Shown here: in pieces, positions 50,131 through 60,608 of the stretch
Layout: the number at the start of each line of letters is the position of its first letter
Numbering within the stretch: position 1 is the stretch's first letter
Assembly: GCA_037126765.1 (NCBI GenBank)
Contig: JBBCBC010000031.1
Span: 5,527,638-5,591,637 of the forward strand
From: Stenogyne calaminthoides
Taxonomy: Eukaryota > Streptophyta > Magnoliopsida > Lamiales > Lamiaceae
Reading direction: 5' to 3'
DNA: 64,000 nt
Notes under the pieces: generated by a model
The model's input: only the letters and a program-made list of their open reading frames with translations
The model's database searches: none
What the model was told of the DNA's origin: nothing
Program-made: the position numbers and the translations under genes

Positions 50131-51292
50131 TGTAGGTCCCGAACGGGTTTTGTGAGGGCAGAAGTCTAGAGGGGAGGGGACTTCTGAAAGCTTTTCATGT
50201 GGATCAGGTGTGATTTGCAGATTGCCTGATCAGAGTGCTAGTGAGTCAGTTTAGACTGATGTTCAATCTTACTGAGTGCCTGAGGGCAGATCAGTTTGAT
50301 ATCTGTCAGTTTAACTGAGAGTGCGGAAGCTTGTAAATACCCGTGTGAAAAACCAGTTTTATCAATTCAGATTCTTAAGTCAGTTTTCAACCAGCTGACT
50401 AAGGTGTCAACCTGATCAGATCAGTTGCTTGGTGCAGACTGATGTTAACTTAGAATATGTATGTAATTTTAAGCTCAGTTGTGTGAATAGTGTAAAGCAA
50501 TAAAGAGCAGGTAAATGCACACAAGATTTTATAGTGGTTCAGACGAAACCCATCTTACGTCCACTCTTCCCTTAACACAGGGGCAACTTAACCGACTTAA
50601 CCGACTTAACCGACTGGACTTAGTTTTATGTGTTAGTCCAACACTCAACAGATGTTTATCGAGTTCACACTCAACCGAACCAGAAATCAGAAACTAGAAT
50701 CCCTAGTCTGAGATCTTGTGGTAACAAACTAAACCTAACTTTGAGTTTGGGTAAAGGTTTGTTGTGGTTCCAACTGGAAATCTATCCTAGTGTTTATGTA
50801 GCCAAATGCTAGAGGATAGGATTTCTTGCTAAGAACTATGGGATGAACACTCTAAGAATAATCTTCAAATATGGTGTTCTTCGAGCGGAAATTTTGCTGT
50901 AGTTTTTGCTTCTTTTGCGGTGTCTCCGTGTTCGTTCTTAGTATTCTTCAATTTGAAGATCGATCACATTTTATAGACCTCGAAATCAAAGAGCCATTGG
51001 AGAGCAATTTGAATTTCGGGCTATATTAGGTAGGTTGTAGGATATGATTGTGCCGTGCTCCGAATATCGGCGTGGTCGTAGGCATGATTAGCGTTGTTTA
51101 TGTCTGCAGCTTGAAAGAGCTGATAATGTGGGATTCGACGCTGCAGACATAAACGACGCTAATCATGCCTACGGCCACGCCGATATTCGAGAACGTATCT
51201 GACTGATTGATATTGTAATCAACCAGTTACCACTGTGATCTGATCTGGTACTTGTTGACCTTACTGGTGGTTGCCTTATGCATTTCCCAACA
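50131..51292 (-). repeat. 3' LTR of element F, rearranged
   Basis: Starts TGTAGGTCCC and ends TTTCCCAACA on the plus strand, 1,162 bp against 1,691 bp for the 5' LTR. 50131-51110 aligns closely with 58918-59888. Beyond that it has a snap-back inverted duplication (51111-51189) and then about 100 bp (51190-51292) with no evident match in the 5' LTR except the terminal 10-11 bases. Confidence 0.88.
51061..51189. repeat. 50-bp inverted repeat (snap-back) in the 3' LTR of F
   Basis: Arms 51061-51110 and 51140-51189 are complementary at 48 of 50 positions, with a 29-base spacer. The spacer is itself the inverted form of the sequence that follows the arm in the 5' LTR (59889 onward). So an inverted copy of arm plus next 29 bases was joined after the arm. 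Confidence 0.92.
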
Positions 51293-51664
51293 ATATTCCA
51301 CTCATCTGATCAGATTCTTGTTTGAAACACTTTGTTACTTATCTGATCCACTTATCTGATTCTCTTATCTGATACCCTTATCTGATCCACTTCATCCGTT
51401 TCAATGTTCTTCTATTCAGGTCGCATTTACTATGCTCTTAAGTCAAACTCCCGCCAAAGCATTTACTTCGGGGAGTCAAAAAGTCACCTCGATTCCCAAA
51501 TTGGTGCGATTTGACATTCCGTAATAATGACATAGATACGCTGTGATTACTCACACCGTCAACTCATCCATCCATTAGCCTCGTGTTCCTTACGTGTTGT
51601 CGATGCAAATTTCTCTTAAGGTCTTCTGAGAAAATAAATTTGCATTTATACCCCTAATTTCCTT

Positions 51665-51673
51665 CTATAAATT
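51665..51673 (+). promoter_or_regulatory. TATA box upstream of the antisense ORF in F
   Basis: 'ctataaatt' 72 bp before the ATG at 51745. A 10-bp perfect inverted repeat (atgcaaattt / aaatttgcat, about 51604-51645) lies just upstream. Both sit in the F interior and read opposite to the element. Confidence 0.45.
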
Positions 51674-51744
51674 AGCCTGGGGTGTTAGGCAAACAACACA
51701 ACATAAACCATTCATCTTCTTTAGCTTATACTCCATGCTTTCCG

Positions 51745-52374
51745 ATGAATCCCTTATTTTCGGTGAAACTTCCGACAAAAACCTTTAACCCTTTTCCAAT
51801 GAATTCAGCTTCTCAAGTCAACCCTGTGTGTTTCTTCACACTGCTTTCGTCGTCATCGAAGATTACACATACGATCAATGCAAAGCTTCTTTACCACCGT
51901 GGAGGCGGATCTGCTAAGGCAAATGAGAAGGCACTTCTCCTAACCGTATGCACCTTGTGCACCTATCGAGATGACGGAATTAGCATCAACAGACTCAGTC
52001 TGAAACAAAACATGGGTTTGATATACGGTCTGCATCAGATAATAGCTGATCTTCGTATATCAAACTCAACATTTGCATGTGACACTAGTGTCCGTTTGGT
52101 CCTTGTGACCAAACCTGTGGCACTGTGTCCCATTTAACAGCTGGAGAGCCCATTGATTTTAGGTCTAGGGGCTCCTGGCATAGAAATCCTTCAAGGCCGC
52201 TCTTGCTCCTCACTCCGAAGCTCTGAGGGTGGCTCAGGATTTTCCTTAAGGCCTCTCACAACCCTTTTAGGGTCGGGGATAATGAGAGCATCAAGCTCTA
52301 AAATCTTTAAAGTCTCTCTCCCCTTCCCTACCTTGGGTTGGCTTAGGGTTTATGGTTTATGGTTTATGTATTGA
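51745..52374 (+). pseudogene. antisense ORF of unknown function in the 3' region of F
   Basis: I do not recognise this protein. The frame opens at ATG 51745 (MNPLFSVKLPTKTFNPFP) and runs 130 codons to TAA at 52135-52137. It then stays open in the same frame to TGA at 52372-52374, giving 210 codons with one internal stop. A CAA-to-TAA change like those in F's pol would explain it. Seen: a Ser-rich stretch (TLLSSSSK), a Gly triplet (YHRGGGSAKANEK), a Cys pair (VCTLCTY). There is no clear signal peptide or membrane helix. It lies between RNase H and the 3' LTR, opposite to gag-pol, behind a TATA box. Accessory antisense ORFs are known in some plant LTR elements; identity with any of them is not shown. 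It could also be a captured gene piece or chance. Confidence 0.4.
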
Positions 52375-52636
52375 CCTCCGGGTCTTCTTGTACTTGTAGC
52401 TTGTAATACCACTTATAGGTAGCTTGTGATATCACTTGTAGCTTGTAAATCTGACCTCCGGGTCCTTATCAATGAAAAATTATGTTATTTCATTGTTGTG
52501 TTGCCTCTTCTGACTTATGCGAACTGTAGCTTTAAACTTGTACGACTTGCTTGTTGACTTTAACTTTAATCGACTTATAAAGTATAACCTTCAAATTTGA
52601 TCAGTTCCCCCTTAATCTGATATATCTTGAACTGTT

Positions 52637-52780
52637 CTGCTCCTTGTTTGAACTTCAGATCGGCTCCTTGTCTGACTTTCTGATCTGCTCCTTGTCTGAA
52701 CTTTAGATCGGCTCCTTATCTGACTTTCAGATCTGCTCCTTGTCTGAACTTCAGATTGGCTCCTTGTCTGATCTTCTGAT
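52637..52780 (-). repeat. 24-bp tandem repeat, 6 units, after RNase H of F
   Basis: Six exact 24-bp units alternate two variants (ctgctccttgtctgaacttc + agat; cggctccttgtctgactttc + tgat), starting at 52637. They lie between the RNase H stop (52842) and a purine run at 52605-52613 (minus AAGGGGGAA). Confidence 0.9.
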
Positions 52781-52841
52781 CAGTTGAGATTCCTAACTCA
52801 ACTGATTCCTCTTAACCTGGTTAGTCTTTTAACCAACCGTT

Positions 52842-53601
52842 CTACGAGATCGATCCACCAACTATTTCTGGTGCATTTTCTCCGAGATCCAGAAGCCCTA
52901 ACTCGTTGCATAATTCTCTGAATCTGATCTCAGCTAGCGGCTTGGTTAAAATATCAGCTTTCTTCTTCTCAGTATGGATCTTTTCCATTCTGATATTCTT
53001 CTTTTCAACGTGATCTCTGATAAAATTGTGTCTGACATCCACATCCTTGCATCTTGTATGTAGAACAAGATTCTGAGTGATTGCAATAGCACTATTATTG
53101 TCACATGAGAATATAGGTACGTTCTAGCTATGATGTTGTAATCCTCACCGCCGACTTAGCGAGCGGTTGGGAACAACAATTTCTTCTGCAGCCTATATAT
53201 TCTCGCTTGAAGAGTAGATGTTGAATCGATGTCTCCGCTTTTTCGAAAAACAAGAGATCGGTTTATTTCCCGTAAACCCATATGAACCCGAGGTTGATTT
53301 TTCACGTCAATTCTCGCAACCTCCGTGTCGTAATCGTAATACCCACTAAGCTCTAGATTATCATCGATGGGTAAAATAAACCAAGGTTTATCGTCCCTTC
53401 AGATACTTGAGAATCCGCTTAGTCGCTTTCTAGGTGGCTTTGCATTGGATTTGCTTGAAATCTGGCACATACACCTACTGCAAAAGTGATATCTGGTCTG
53501 CTGGCAGTCAGGTATAGTAGAGATCCAATGAGAGCCCTATATTCCTTCTGATTAGTTTTCCGACCGTCCTCATCTGGATCCATCTTGAACCCGGTCATCA
53601 T
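52842..53601 (-). pseudogene. end of reverse transcriptase and RNase H of F
   Basis: 53601-53419 reads QKEYRALIGSLLYLTASRPDITFAVG, the conserved connection after reverse transcriptase. 53042-52842 is the RNase H C-terminus (FIRDHVEKKNIRMEKI, KKADILTKPLAEIRFRELC). The catalytic RNase H core between them (53050-53400) is scrambled by many small changes and cannot be read, in contrast to the clean sequence on either side. Confidence 0.85.
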
Positions 53602-53685
53602 GGGAATTCTGGCTTCCCTACAATGTTGAACTCCAAACTTGGCCAGTAGATTCCTTGTGTACTTCGCCTGGCAGATGAATATCCC

Positions 53686-56226
53686 TTATGTACTTTGCTT
53701 GACTTGTAAACTCAGAAAGTAATACATCTGACCCATCATGGACATCTCGAACTTCCCTTGAATCAATTTGCTGAACTTTTCACACAACTTCTTGTTGGGA
53801 GATCCAAAGATGATGTCGTCCACGTAAATCTGAACCATCAGAATATCTTCTCCATCTTCTATTCTGAATAAGGTTTTGTCCACTATTCCTTTAGTGAATC
53901 CGATGTCTATCAAGAACTGAGAGAGTGTATCATACCAAGCTCGAGGAGCTTGTTTCAGGCCATAAAGAGCTTTTCTTAAACGGTACACTTGGTTGCCTTT
54001 TTCAAAGCCTGGAGGTTGTTCAACATAAACTTCCTCTTCTAGTACCCCGTTTAAGAATGCACTCTTTACATCCATCTGATACACAATGAACCCTCTGTGG
54101 GCAGCATATGCCAGAAACAGCCGAATGGCTTCTAGGCGAGCGACTGGTGAAAAGGTCTCATCATAATCAATTCCTTCTGATTGTGAATACCCCTTAGTAA
54201 CAAGTCTTACCTTATTCCTAGTTATGACATTATTCTCATCTCTCTTGTTCTTGAATACCCACTTTGTGCCAATCACGTCTTGATGAGTTGGTTTGTCCAC
54301 TAGTTTCCAAACTTGATTCCTCTCAAACTGTTCCAGTTCTTCTTGCATGGCTAGAATCCAGCTTGCGTCTTGTAGAGCTTCTTCTACTGTAGTTGGTTCC
54401 TTCAAAGACAGATAACAACAATACATGGCACTTTCACCAATCTGATGTCTAGTTTTGACTCTATCAGATGGGTCTCCGATAATCAGATAAGTTGGATGAC
54501 TGGTAATCCAGGTCCTTCTTTTCTGATTTGCGTCTATTTGGAGAACATCATCCTCTTCTGATAGTAGTTCATTACTAGTGATTGGGAGTGGTGGGGAATT
54601 ATGATCCACTTGATAAGAACATATCTCAGCTGATGTTGGACTCATCATGTGCTGATGTCTGTTCGTAGAAACTTCAGGAGTTCCCCCTGAATCAGAAGGT
54701 TCAGTTGATACTGTCTCAGCTGTACCAGCTTCTTCACTGACAGTTGTGCGTACCTTAGGGTCTGATTGACCTGGTGAATCAGCAAGATCAAGTTCTGGGA
54801 TATACACTATTACGTGTTCAGATTCTTTCTCCTTGATACTTAACTGATCCATTTTCTGCGTATCAGGTACTGGTTGATCTGGTACGGCTTGTTTTGAGGT
54901 AGCTTTCTCTTGTTCAGAAGATGTCTCATCAAAGACCACATGGGGTGTTTCTTCCAAAACTAGGGTTCGTTTGTTGTAAACCCTGAAAGCCTTGCTGGAT
55001 GAGGAATATCCTAAGAATATACCCTCATCTGACTTGGCCTCAAAAGTCTTCAACTGACTTTTCTCATTGTTGTGAATGAAACACTTGCACCCAAAAACAT
55101 GGAAGTAAGAAACACGAGGTTTTCTGCCCTTCCACAGTTCATAGGGTGTTTTGTAGTGAGCTTTTGTCAGAGAACATCTGTTCTGAGTGTGGTATGCAGT
55201 GTTGATGGCTTCTTCCCAGAAATGGCTTGGTGTCGCATGTTCAGCTAACATAGTGCGAACAGCTTCCTTGAGAGTTCTGTTTCTTCGTTCTGCTACTCCA
55301 TTTTATTGTGGTGTTCTTGCAGCTAACGTCTCATGTTGTATACCAAACTCAGTGCAAAAATCAGTAATAAAAGAGTTCAGAAATTCTGTACATTTATCTG
55401 ATCTGATTTTTACTATGCTGACACCCTTTTTGTTTTGTAGTTTCTTGAGTAGCTCGGGTATCTTTGTAGTTATCTCGTTCTTCTTGTATAAGAATACAAC
55501 CCAGGTAAACTTGGAATAATCATCCACGATTACCAGAGTATATTTGCGTCCACTGAGACTGACTGGTGTAACTGGTCCAAATAGATCCATATAAAGCAGT
55601 TGCAGTACTCTACTGGATGCTGGTCCAGATATTCCCTTGAATGAGGCTTTAACTTGTTTTCCCTTCTGACATGCGGCACATGTCTGATCTTTAGAGAATA
55701 CTTCATTCGGAAGTCCCTCAACCAAAGGCATCCTAGCTATCTTGTTAAGAGTCTTAAAGTTCAGATGACTCATACTTTTGTGCCAGAGCCAACTGCTACT
55801 CTTGGAACTCTTAACAATTAAGCATGCATTTCTTGGACAACTGTTCCAATCTGCTGTGTAGATCGTGCCTTTCCTTGAACCAGTTAGCAAGATTTGTTGA
55901 GTAGCTCGATTCCTAATCGTACACTTATCACTCGAGAACTCAACGCTGAATCCGTTGTCACAGAATTGTGATACTGATAGTAGATTGTGCTTTAATCCTT
56001 CGACATACGAGACTCCAGTCACTTGTACATCATCATTCTCTAAGGTTCCGAATCCTTTGGTAAAACCAAAGTTATCATCACCGAAGAGCACACGTGGGCC
56101 TTCTTGTTCTTTGTAAGAGCTAAGGAGATGTTTGCTTCTAGTCATGTGCCTTGAGCATCCACTATCGATGTACCAGATAGTTGCTTGGACACCTCCTTTG
56201 TTGGCCAGTCCCACGCGAACCTGCAA
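53686..56226 (-). pseudogene. protease, integrase and reverse transcriptase of F (one stop codon)
   Basis: Two open stretches, 56226-55303 and 55302-53686, are in the same frame and divided only by TAA at 55303-55305, where relatives have a Gln codon in TPQQNGVAER. Protease: IWYIDSGCSRHMT. Integrase zinc site: WLWHKSMSHLNF...CAACQKGK. DDE core: YMDLFGP, IRSDKCTEF (usual SDNGTEF) and VAERRNRTL. Reverse transcriptase: WILAMQEELEQFERNQVWKL, AFLNGVLEEEVYVEQPPG, LYGLKQAPRAW and the catalytic IYVDDIIFGS. It is the least damaged pol in the window. Confidence 0.92.
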
Positions 56227-58801
56227 TCAAATCAGACTTTAGGTACCCCTTTGGAATTGGGTCCTGAGGGATTAGTGGTGGATTTAGGGATCCACACAAA
56301 CAGAGCACTTTTATGGTAATCAGATAGATTAGAAGGCCTGATTTGTCTCCCATACATATCAACATAATCATACGTCTCTTTATATGCTTTCTGATTAGTA
56401 TGATTATTCGTGTGATCCTTGGGTGAATCAGAAGACTTGGGATTTTTCTTTACGTTTTGTCTTCTTTTAACCCAGTGGGGCTCAGGTGCAGTAGCCCTAG
56501 ATCTCTGGTTATAAGGGTAGGTACGACTGCTACCATTAAAAGATTCATATCTCTTTGGCATAGATGGTCTTTGTAGTTTACCTATAGCTTGCTTATTAGG
56601 CAGCTGACCTCGATTGGGTCTTAGATTAGATTTCCCTTTTTCAGGTTGTCTCTTCTAATACCTAATCTGCAGATCAGGTTGAGGTTTCTTCAGAAGAACT
56701 GGGTTCTTCTGTTGATTTTTCGGCTAATGCTTAATCAGTTGGGGTCCATTTCTGTTCCCTTTCTGATTAGGCACTTGCCTTACTTGCTCAGCAGGTCTCT
56801 TTCCCTTATCATATACATTTTTAGCTTTTTGTGTATCTTTGTCAGAGACTCGTTTGATTACACCCTTCTGAAGTGAACTAAACGGGGCTTTTGAGGATGT
56901 AGAAGGGTTCTCATACCCAATTCCCTTCTTTTTAGTCGGCGTTCGAAAATAGGTGTTCATATCTTGAACAGTTTTTGATGACTTCTTGAAAACCTCTATT
57001 TTCTTGCTCAAACTATCCTCAGTAGTTTTGAGACTCTCATGTAGTCGGAATAGCTCATCAAACTTAGCTTGTAGGATTTTGAAATCATCAGCTTGCTGTT
57101 TGTTGATTGCTAGCTGATCTTTGATCTGCTTCTCCGATCGAAGATTTAACCTTCGTAGTTAAGTTCCTCGCCATTACCTTAAAGGGTTTCAAATTGATTC
57201 GATTCAAATTTGCTTTCTTGACAAATATCTCTTTAACAAAGTCGATTATTTACGATCCTTAGCTTTTCATTTTCAGTTTCCACTATTGTATAAGTGTCTA
57301 CTGCATCAGAGAGATCATCAAGCAATTGCTCAGAGTAGAGTTGCAAGTCAATCTCTCCAGCAGGTGTGCTAATAATAGCTGGTGTGGAAATTGAAAAGCG
57401 AAGGTTTTGGACGTTACCTCAGATTGGTCTTCCTCCCTGGCCATCAGACAGATTTCATCGTCATCTGAAGAGAATATCAGATCTTCATGGTCGAAGAAAT
57501 CATTTGCATTGTTTATCGACAATCTTCTCTGAGATGAGTAGCGGAATCCTCGGAAAAGCGATAGGAATCATCAATTCTGATGTGTCGCCAACCATGGCTT
57601 CTCCGTCTCGAGCGTTGCTCTCTTACTTCGCTTCTCTTCTCTTTCTCTCAGGGAGTCGTGCAGGCGTCGGTCAGTAGTGACCTGGTTTTTCGCAGTTGAA
57701 GCATGATCCACGATCCACGAATTTTCCTCTGCCAGGTGAGTCACTACGTCTATAGGATCTGTCAGGTGACTTTCCTTTCTGATTGTACTTTGAACTCCTT
57801 CTGTCAGATCTGTTATCTCTTCTCTCGTCTGACCGATCATCTCTTTTATCATCTCTGTGATCCCTTCGGTCATCTGATCTGTTCCTTTCTAGTGATCTAT
57901 CAGTTGGCCTCCTGTTTCTTCTGTTGTCTTAATAGTCCTTGTAGAATCTGCGATACTTACCAAGTTGAATATTCGATCTTTCAAGTTTCCTGGTAAGTAA
58001 AGCGATCTGTTCTGCTTGGCTTATTATGTTCCCAACAGGTTCAGTGGCCTTTGATTTGGTTGCTTTGAATGCAACTGATTTAGATGTGGAGGTTGAGGCT
58101 TCAGTAAGCGTCTCGTCTTCATCTGCTTGCCCTCTTTCGATTAGATCAAACTCGTGGGCTTTAAGGCTTAGGAACAAGCTACTCGGCTTCATCTTGGCTA
58201 TGTCTTGGCAATCCTTGATTACCGTGACTTTCATGTCCCACTTCTTGGTGAGAGATCTCAGTATCTTGTAATTGATGTCTTTGTCTGACATCTCTATTCC
58301 AAGTTCTCGTAGCTTGTTTACTGACATGGTGATCCTCCCATTGAGCTCGTTGATGGTTTCGTTGGGCAACATTTTGAGCTTTTCGAACTTCACCAGTTCA
58401 GCTTGTAGTCGGCTGTCTTTGATCTGATCATTCCCTTCGCACATCTCAGCAAGAGTATCCCACATTTGTTTCGCTGTTTTGAGATACTTTATCTTTTCTT
58501 TGGTGACTTTATCCATCGTCTTCATGATTATATGCCTGGCAATTGTATCTAGAGTATACAACTTTCTTTCTTCTGCATCCATCAGGGCTGGACTTTTTCG
58601 AACAAGGCTTCCAGGTGCATGATCTAGATCTCCTCCAACCGCTGGGTTGTCGTGATATATGATGATGGGTCCTCGTTCAATGACTTCCATCATTCTGCCG
58701 CTTATCAATCCCAGATGGTTGCACATGTATATAGTCCAATCTGCATACTCATCAATTGAAAACTTAGGCAAATCATGATACATACCAGAGGTATTATCCA
58801 T
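56227..58801 (-). pseudogene. gag of F (UBN2/DUF4219 type, long C-terminal region)
   Basis: Start ATG 58801 (MDNTSGMYHDLPKFSIDEYA); an upstream TTG-led extension is not needed. Capsid part: ALMDAEERKLYTLDTIARH, AKQMWDTLAEMCEG, LRSLTKKWDMKVTVI, open to 57929. A TAA at about 57926 interrupts an Arg/Asp-rich RNA-binding stretch (NRSDDRRDHRDDKR). The zinc knuckle CFNCEKPGHY is followed by a stop near 57670 and lacks the last Cys. Further C-terminal segments at 57522-57298, 57011-56724 and 56561-56232 carry the acidic and Lys-rich extension typical of SIRE-type gag. Confidence 0.85.
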
Positions 58802-58903
58802 GTTGAATGTGATTTTGAAAACGAATGAGTTTAGAAAACGGTTTTTCAAGATCTGTTCCTCAAGAATCGATGATACTCAAAGCCAGTGGTCTGTAGAACC
58901 ACT

Positions 58904-58915
58904 GCTTTGATACCA
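58904..58915 (-). other. primer-binding site of F (initiator tRNA-Met type)
   Basis: Minus TGGTATCAAAGC, one base different from the TGGTATCAGAGC of B, C and D, two bases inside the LTR end. Confidence 0.85.
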
Positions 58916-59752
58916 CTTGTAGGTCCCGAACGGGTTTTGTGAGGGCAGAAGTCTAGAGGGGAGGGGTGAATAGACTTCTGAAAACTTTTTGTGTGGATCA
59001 GGTGTGATTTGCAGATTGCCTGATCAGAGTGCTAGTGAGTCAGTTTGGACTGATGTTCAATCTTACTGAGTGCCTGAGGGCAGATCAGTTTGATATCTGT
59101 CAGTTTAACTGAGAGTGCGGAAGCTTGTAAATACCCGTGTGAAAAACCAGTTTTATCAATTCAGATTCTTAAGTCAGTTTTCAATCGGCTGACTAAGGTA
59201 TCAACCTAATCAGATCAGTTGCTTGGTGCAGACTGATGTTAACTTAGAATATGTATGCAATTTTAAGCTCAGTTGTGCAAATAGTGTAAAGCAATAAAGA
59301 GCAGGTAAATGCACACAAGATTTTATAGTGGTTCAGACGAAACCCATCTTACGTCCACTCTTCCCTTAACACAGGGGCAACTTAACCGACTTAACCGACT
59401 AGACTTAGTTTTATGTGTTAGTCCAACACTCAACAGATGTTTATCGAGTTCACACTCAACCGAACCAGAAATCAGAAACTAGAATCCCTAGTCTGAGATC
59501 TTGCGGTATCAAACTTAACCTAACTTTGAGTTTGGGTAAAGGTGTGTTGTGGTTCCAACTGGAAATCTATCCTAGTGTTTATGTAGCCAAATGCTAGAGG
59601 ATATGATTTCTTGCTAAGAACTATGGGATGAACACTCTAAGAATAATCTTCAAATATGGTGTTCTTCGAGCGGAGATTTTGCTGTAGTTTTTACTTCTTT
59701 TGCGGTGTCTCCGTGTTCGTTCTTAGTATTCTTCAATTTGAAGATCGATCCC

Positions 59753-59761
59753 ATTTTATAG
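59753..59761 (-). promoter_or_regulatory. TATA box in the 5' LTR of F
   Basis: Minus CTATAAAAT, also present near 50975-50980 in the 3' LTR. Confidence 0.5.
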
Positions 59762-60207
59762 ACCTCGAAATCAAAGAGTCGTTGGAGAGTAATTTGAATT
59801 TCGGGCTATATTAGGTAGGTTGTAGGATATGATTGTGACGTGCTCCGAATATCGGCGTGGCCGTAGGCATGATTAGCGTCGTTTATGTCCGCAGCGTCGA
59901 ATCCCGCATTATGAGCTCTTTTTGTGCACGTGTCGCTTTCTCTTTGGCTTCGCGAGGCGGCACTTCAGTATTTGTCCGTTAGACGATTTATATTCCTTTT
60001 GTAGAATATTCATCTTGTCTGGTGTACCATTTTGGTTGACGCCAGGTGTGAGCTGACTTGATCAGAAAACTGATCAGTCTACCTTGTAGAGTCTTCTGAT
60101 GCAGATTGTCTTAGCACAATATGCAAACTCGGCTGATATAGGTCTTCAGGTCTTCTGGTAGTCTTCTGATCTTCAGGTGACTCTGAGCCTCAGTGTATTT
60201 AGTCATA

Positions 60208-60333
60208 CTGAGTCTTCAGGTTTGTTACTGAGTCTTCAGGTTCATCTGAGTCTTCAAGTTCATCTGAGTCTTCAGGTTCATCTAAGTCTTCAGGTTCATC
60301 TGAGTCTTCAGGTTCATCTGAGTCTTCAGTGTC
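60208..60333 (-). repeat. 18-bp minisatellite in U3 of the 5' LTR of F
   Basis: About six to seven units of 'ctgagtcttcaggttcat' with one variant 20-bp unit at the start. It is absent from the 3' LTR of the same element. Confidence 0.9.
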
Positions 60334-60608
60334 TTCTGTCTTCACCTGATCTTCTGACTTCTTTTCTTCTGAATTGTTCATAGCCTTCTGATCATTTGAC
60401 CTTATCTGGGTCATCTGATACTTCAACCTGACCTATACATATTGAGTTCCCCCTCAATATGTGACCTATCTTTTACATCAGCTATCTATACATTTCAGCT
60501 GGTCATCTTAATCTGATTCTAAGTCATCAGTCAGCTAACAGGTCTGACTGGTCCTATTACAACCTGTTTTGGAACTTCCATCAAAACTTAAATACAAATT
60601 TCCCAACA

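Larger units (their letters stand above)
50131..60608 (-). mobile_element. copia element F (SIRE/Maximus-like), complete, youngest insertion
   Basis: It is bounded by a perfect 5-bp duplication cctcc (50126-50130, 60609-60613) in E's linker, which rejoins in sequence when F is removed. Length 10,478 bp. Minus-strand order: 5' LTR (60608-58918), primer site, gag with zinc knuckle and long C-terminal extension, protease, integrase, reverse transcriptase, RNase H, 1.5-kb 3' region, 3' LTR (51292-50131). Size, gag type and the WYIDSGCSRHMT protease motif fit SIRE/Maximus. No sense-strand env-like ORF was found. Confidence 0.92.
58918..60608 (-). repeat. 5' LTR of element F
   Basis: 1,691 bp, TGTAGGTCCC to TTTCCCAACA on the plus strand. 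It has a TATA box at 59753-59761, an 18-bp array at 60208-60333, and a purine run (minus GAGGGGGAAC, about 60446-60456) inside U3. Its U3 has no counterpart in the 3' LTR. Confidence 0.9.

Noticed and set aside
60177..60426. Two overlapping ORFs with octapeptide-like repeats
   Set aside because: They are translations of the 18-bp LTR minisatellite, open in both strands because the unit is a multiple of three.
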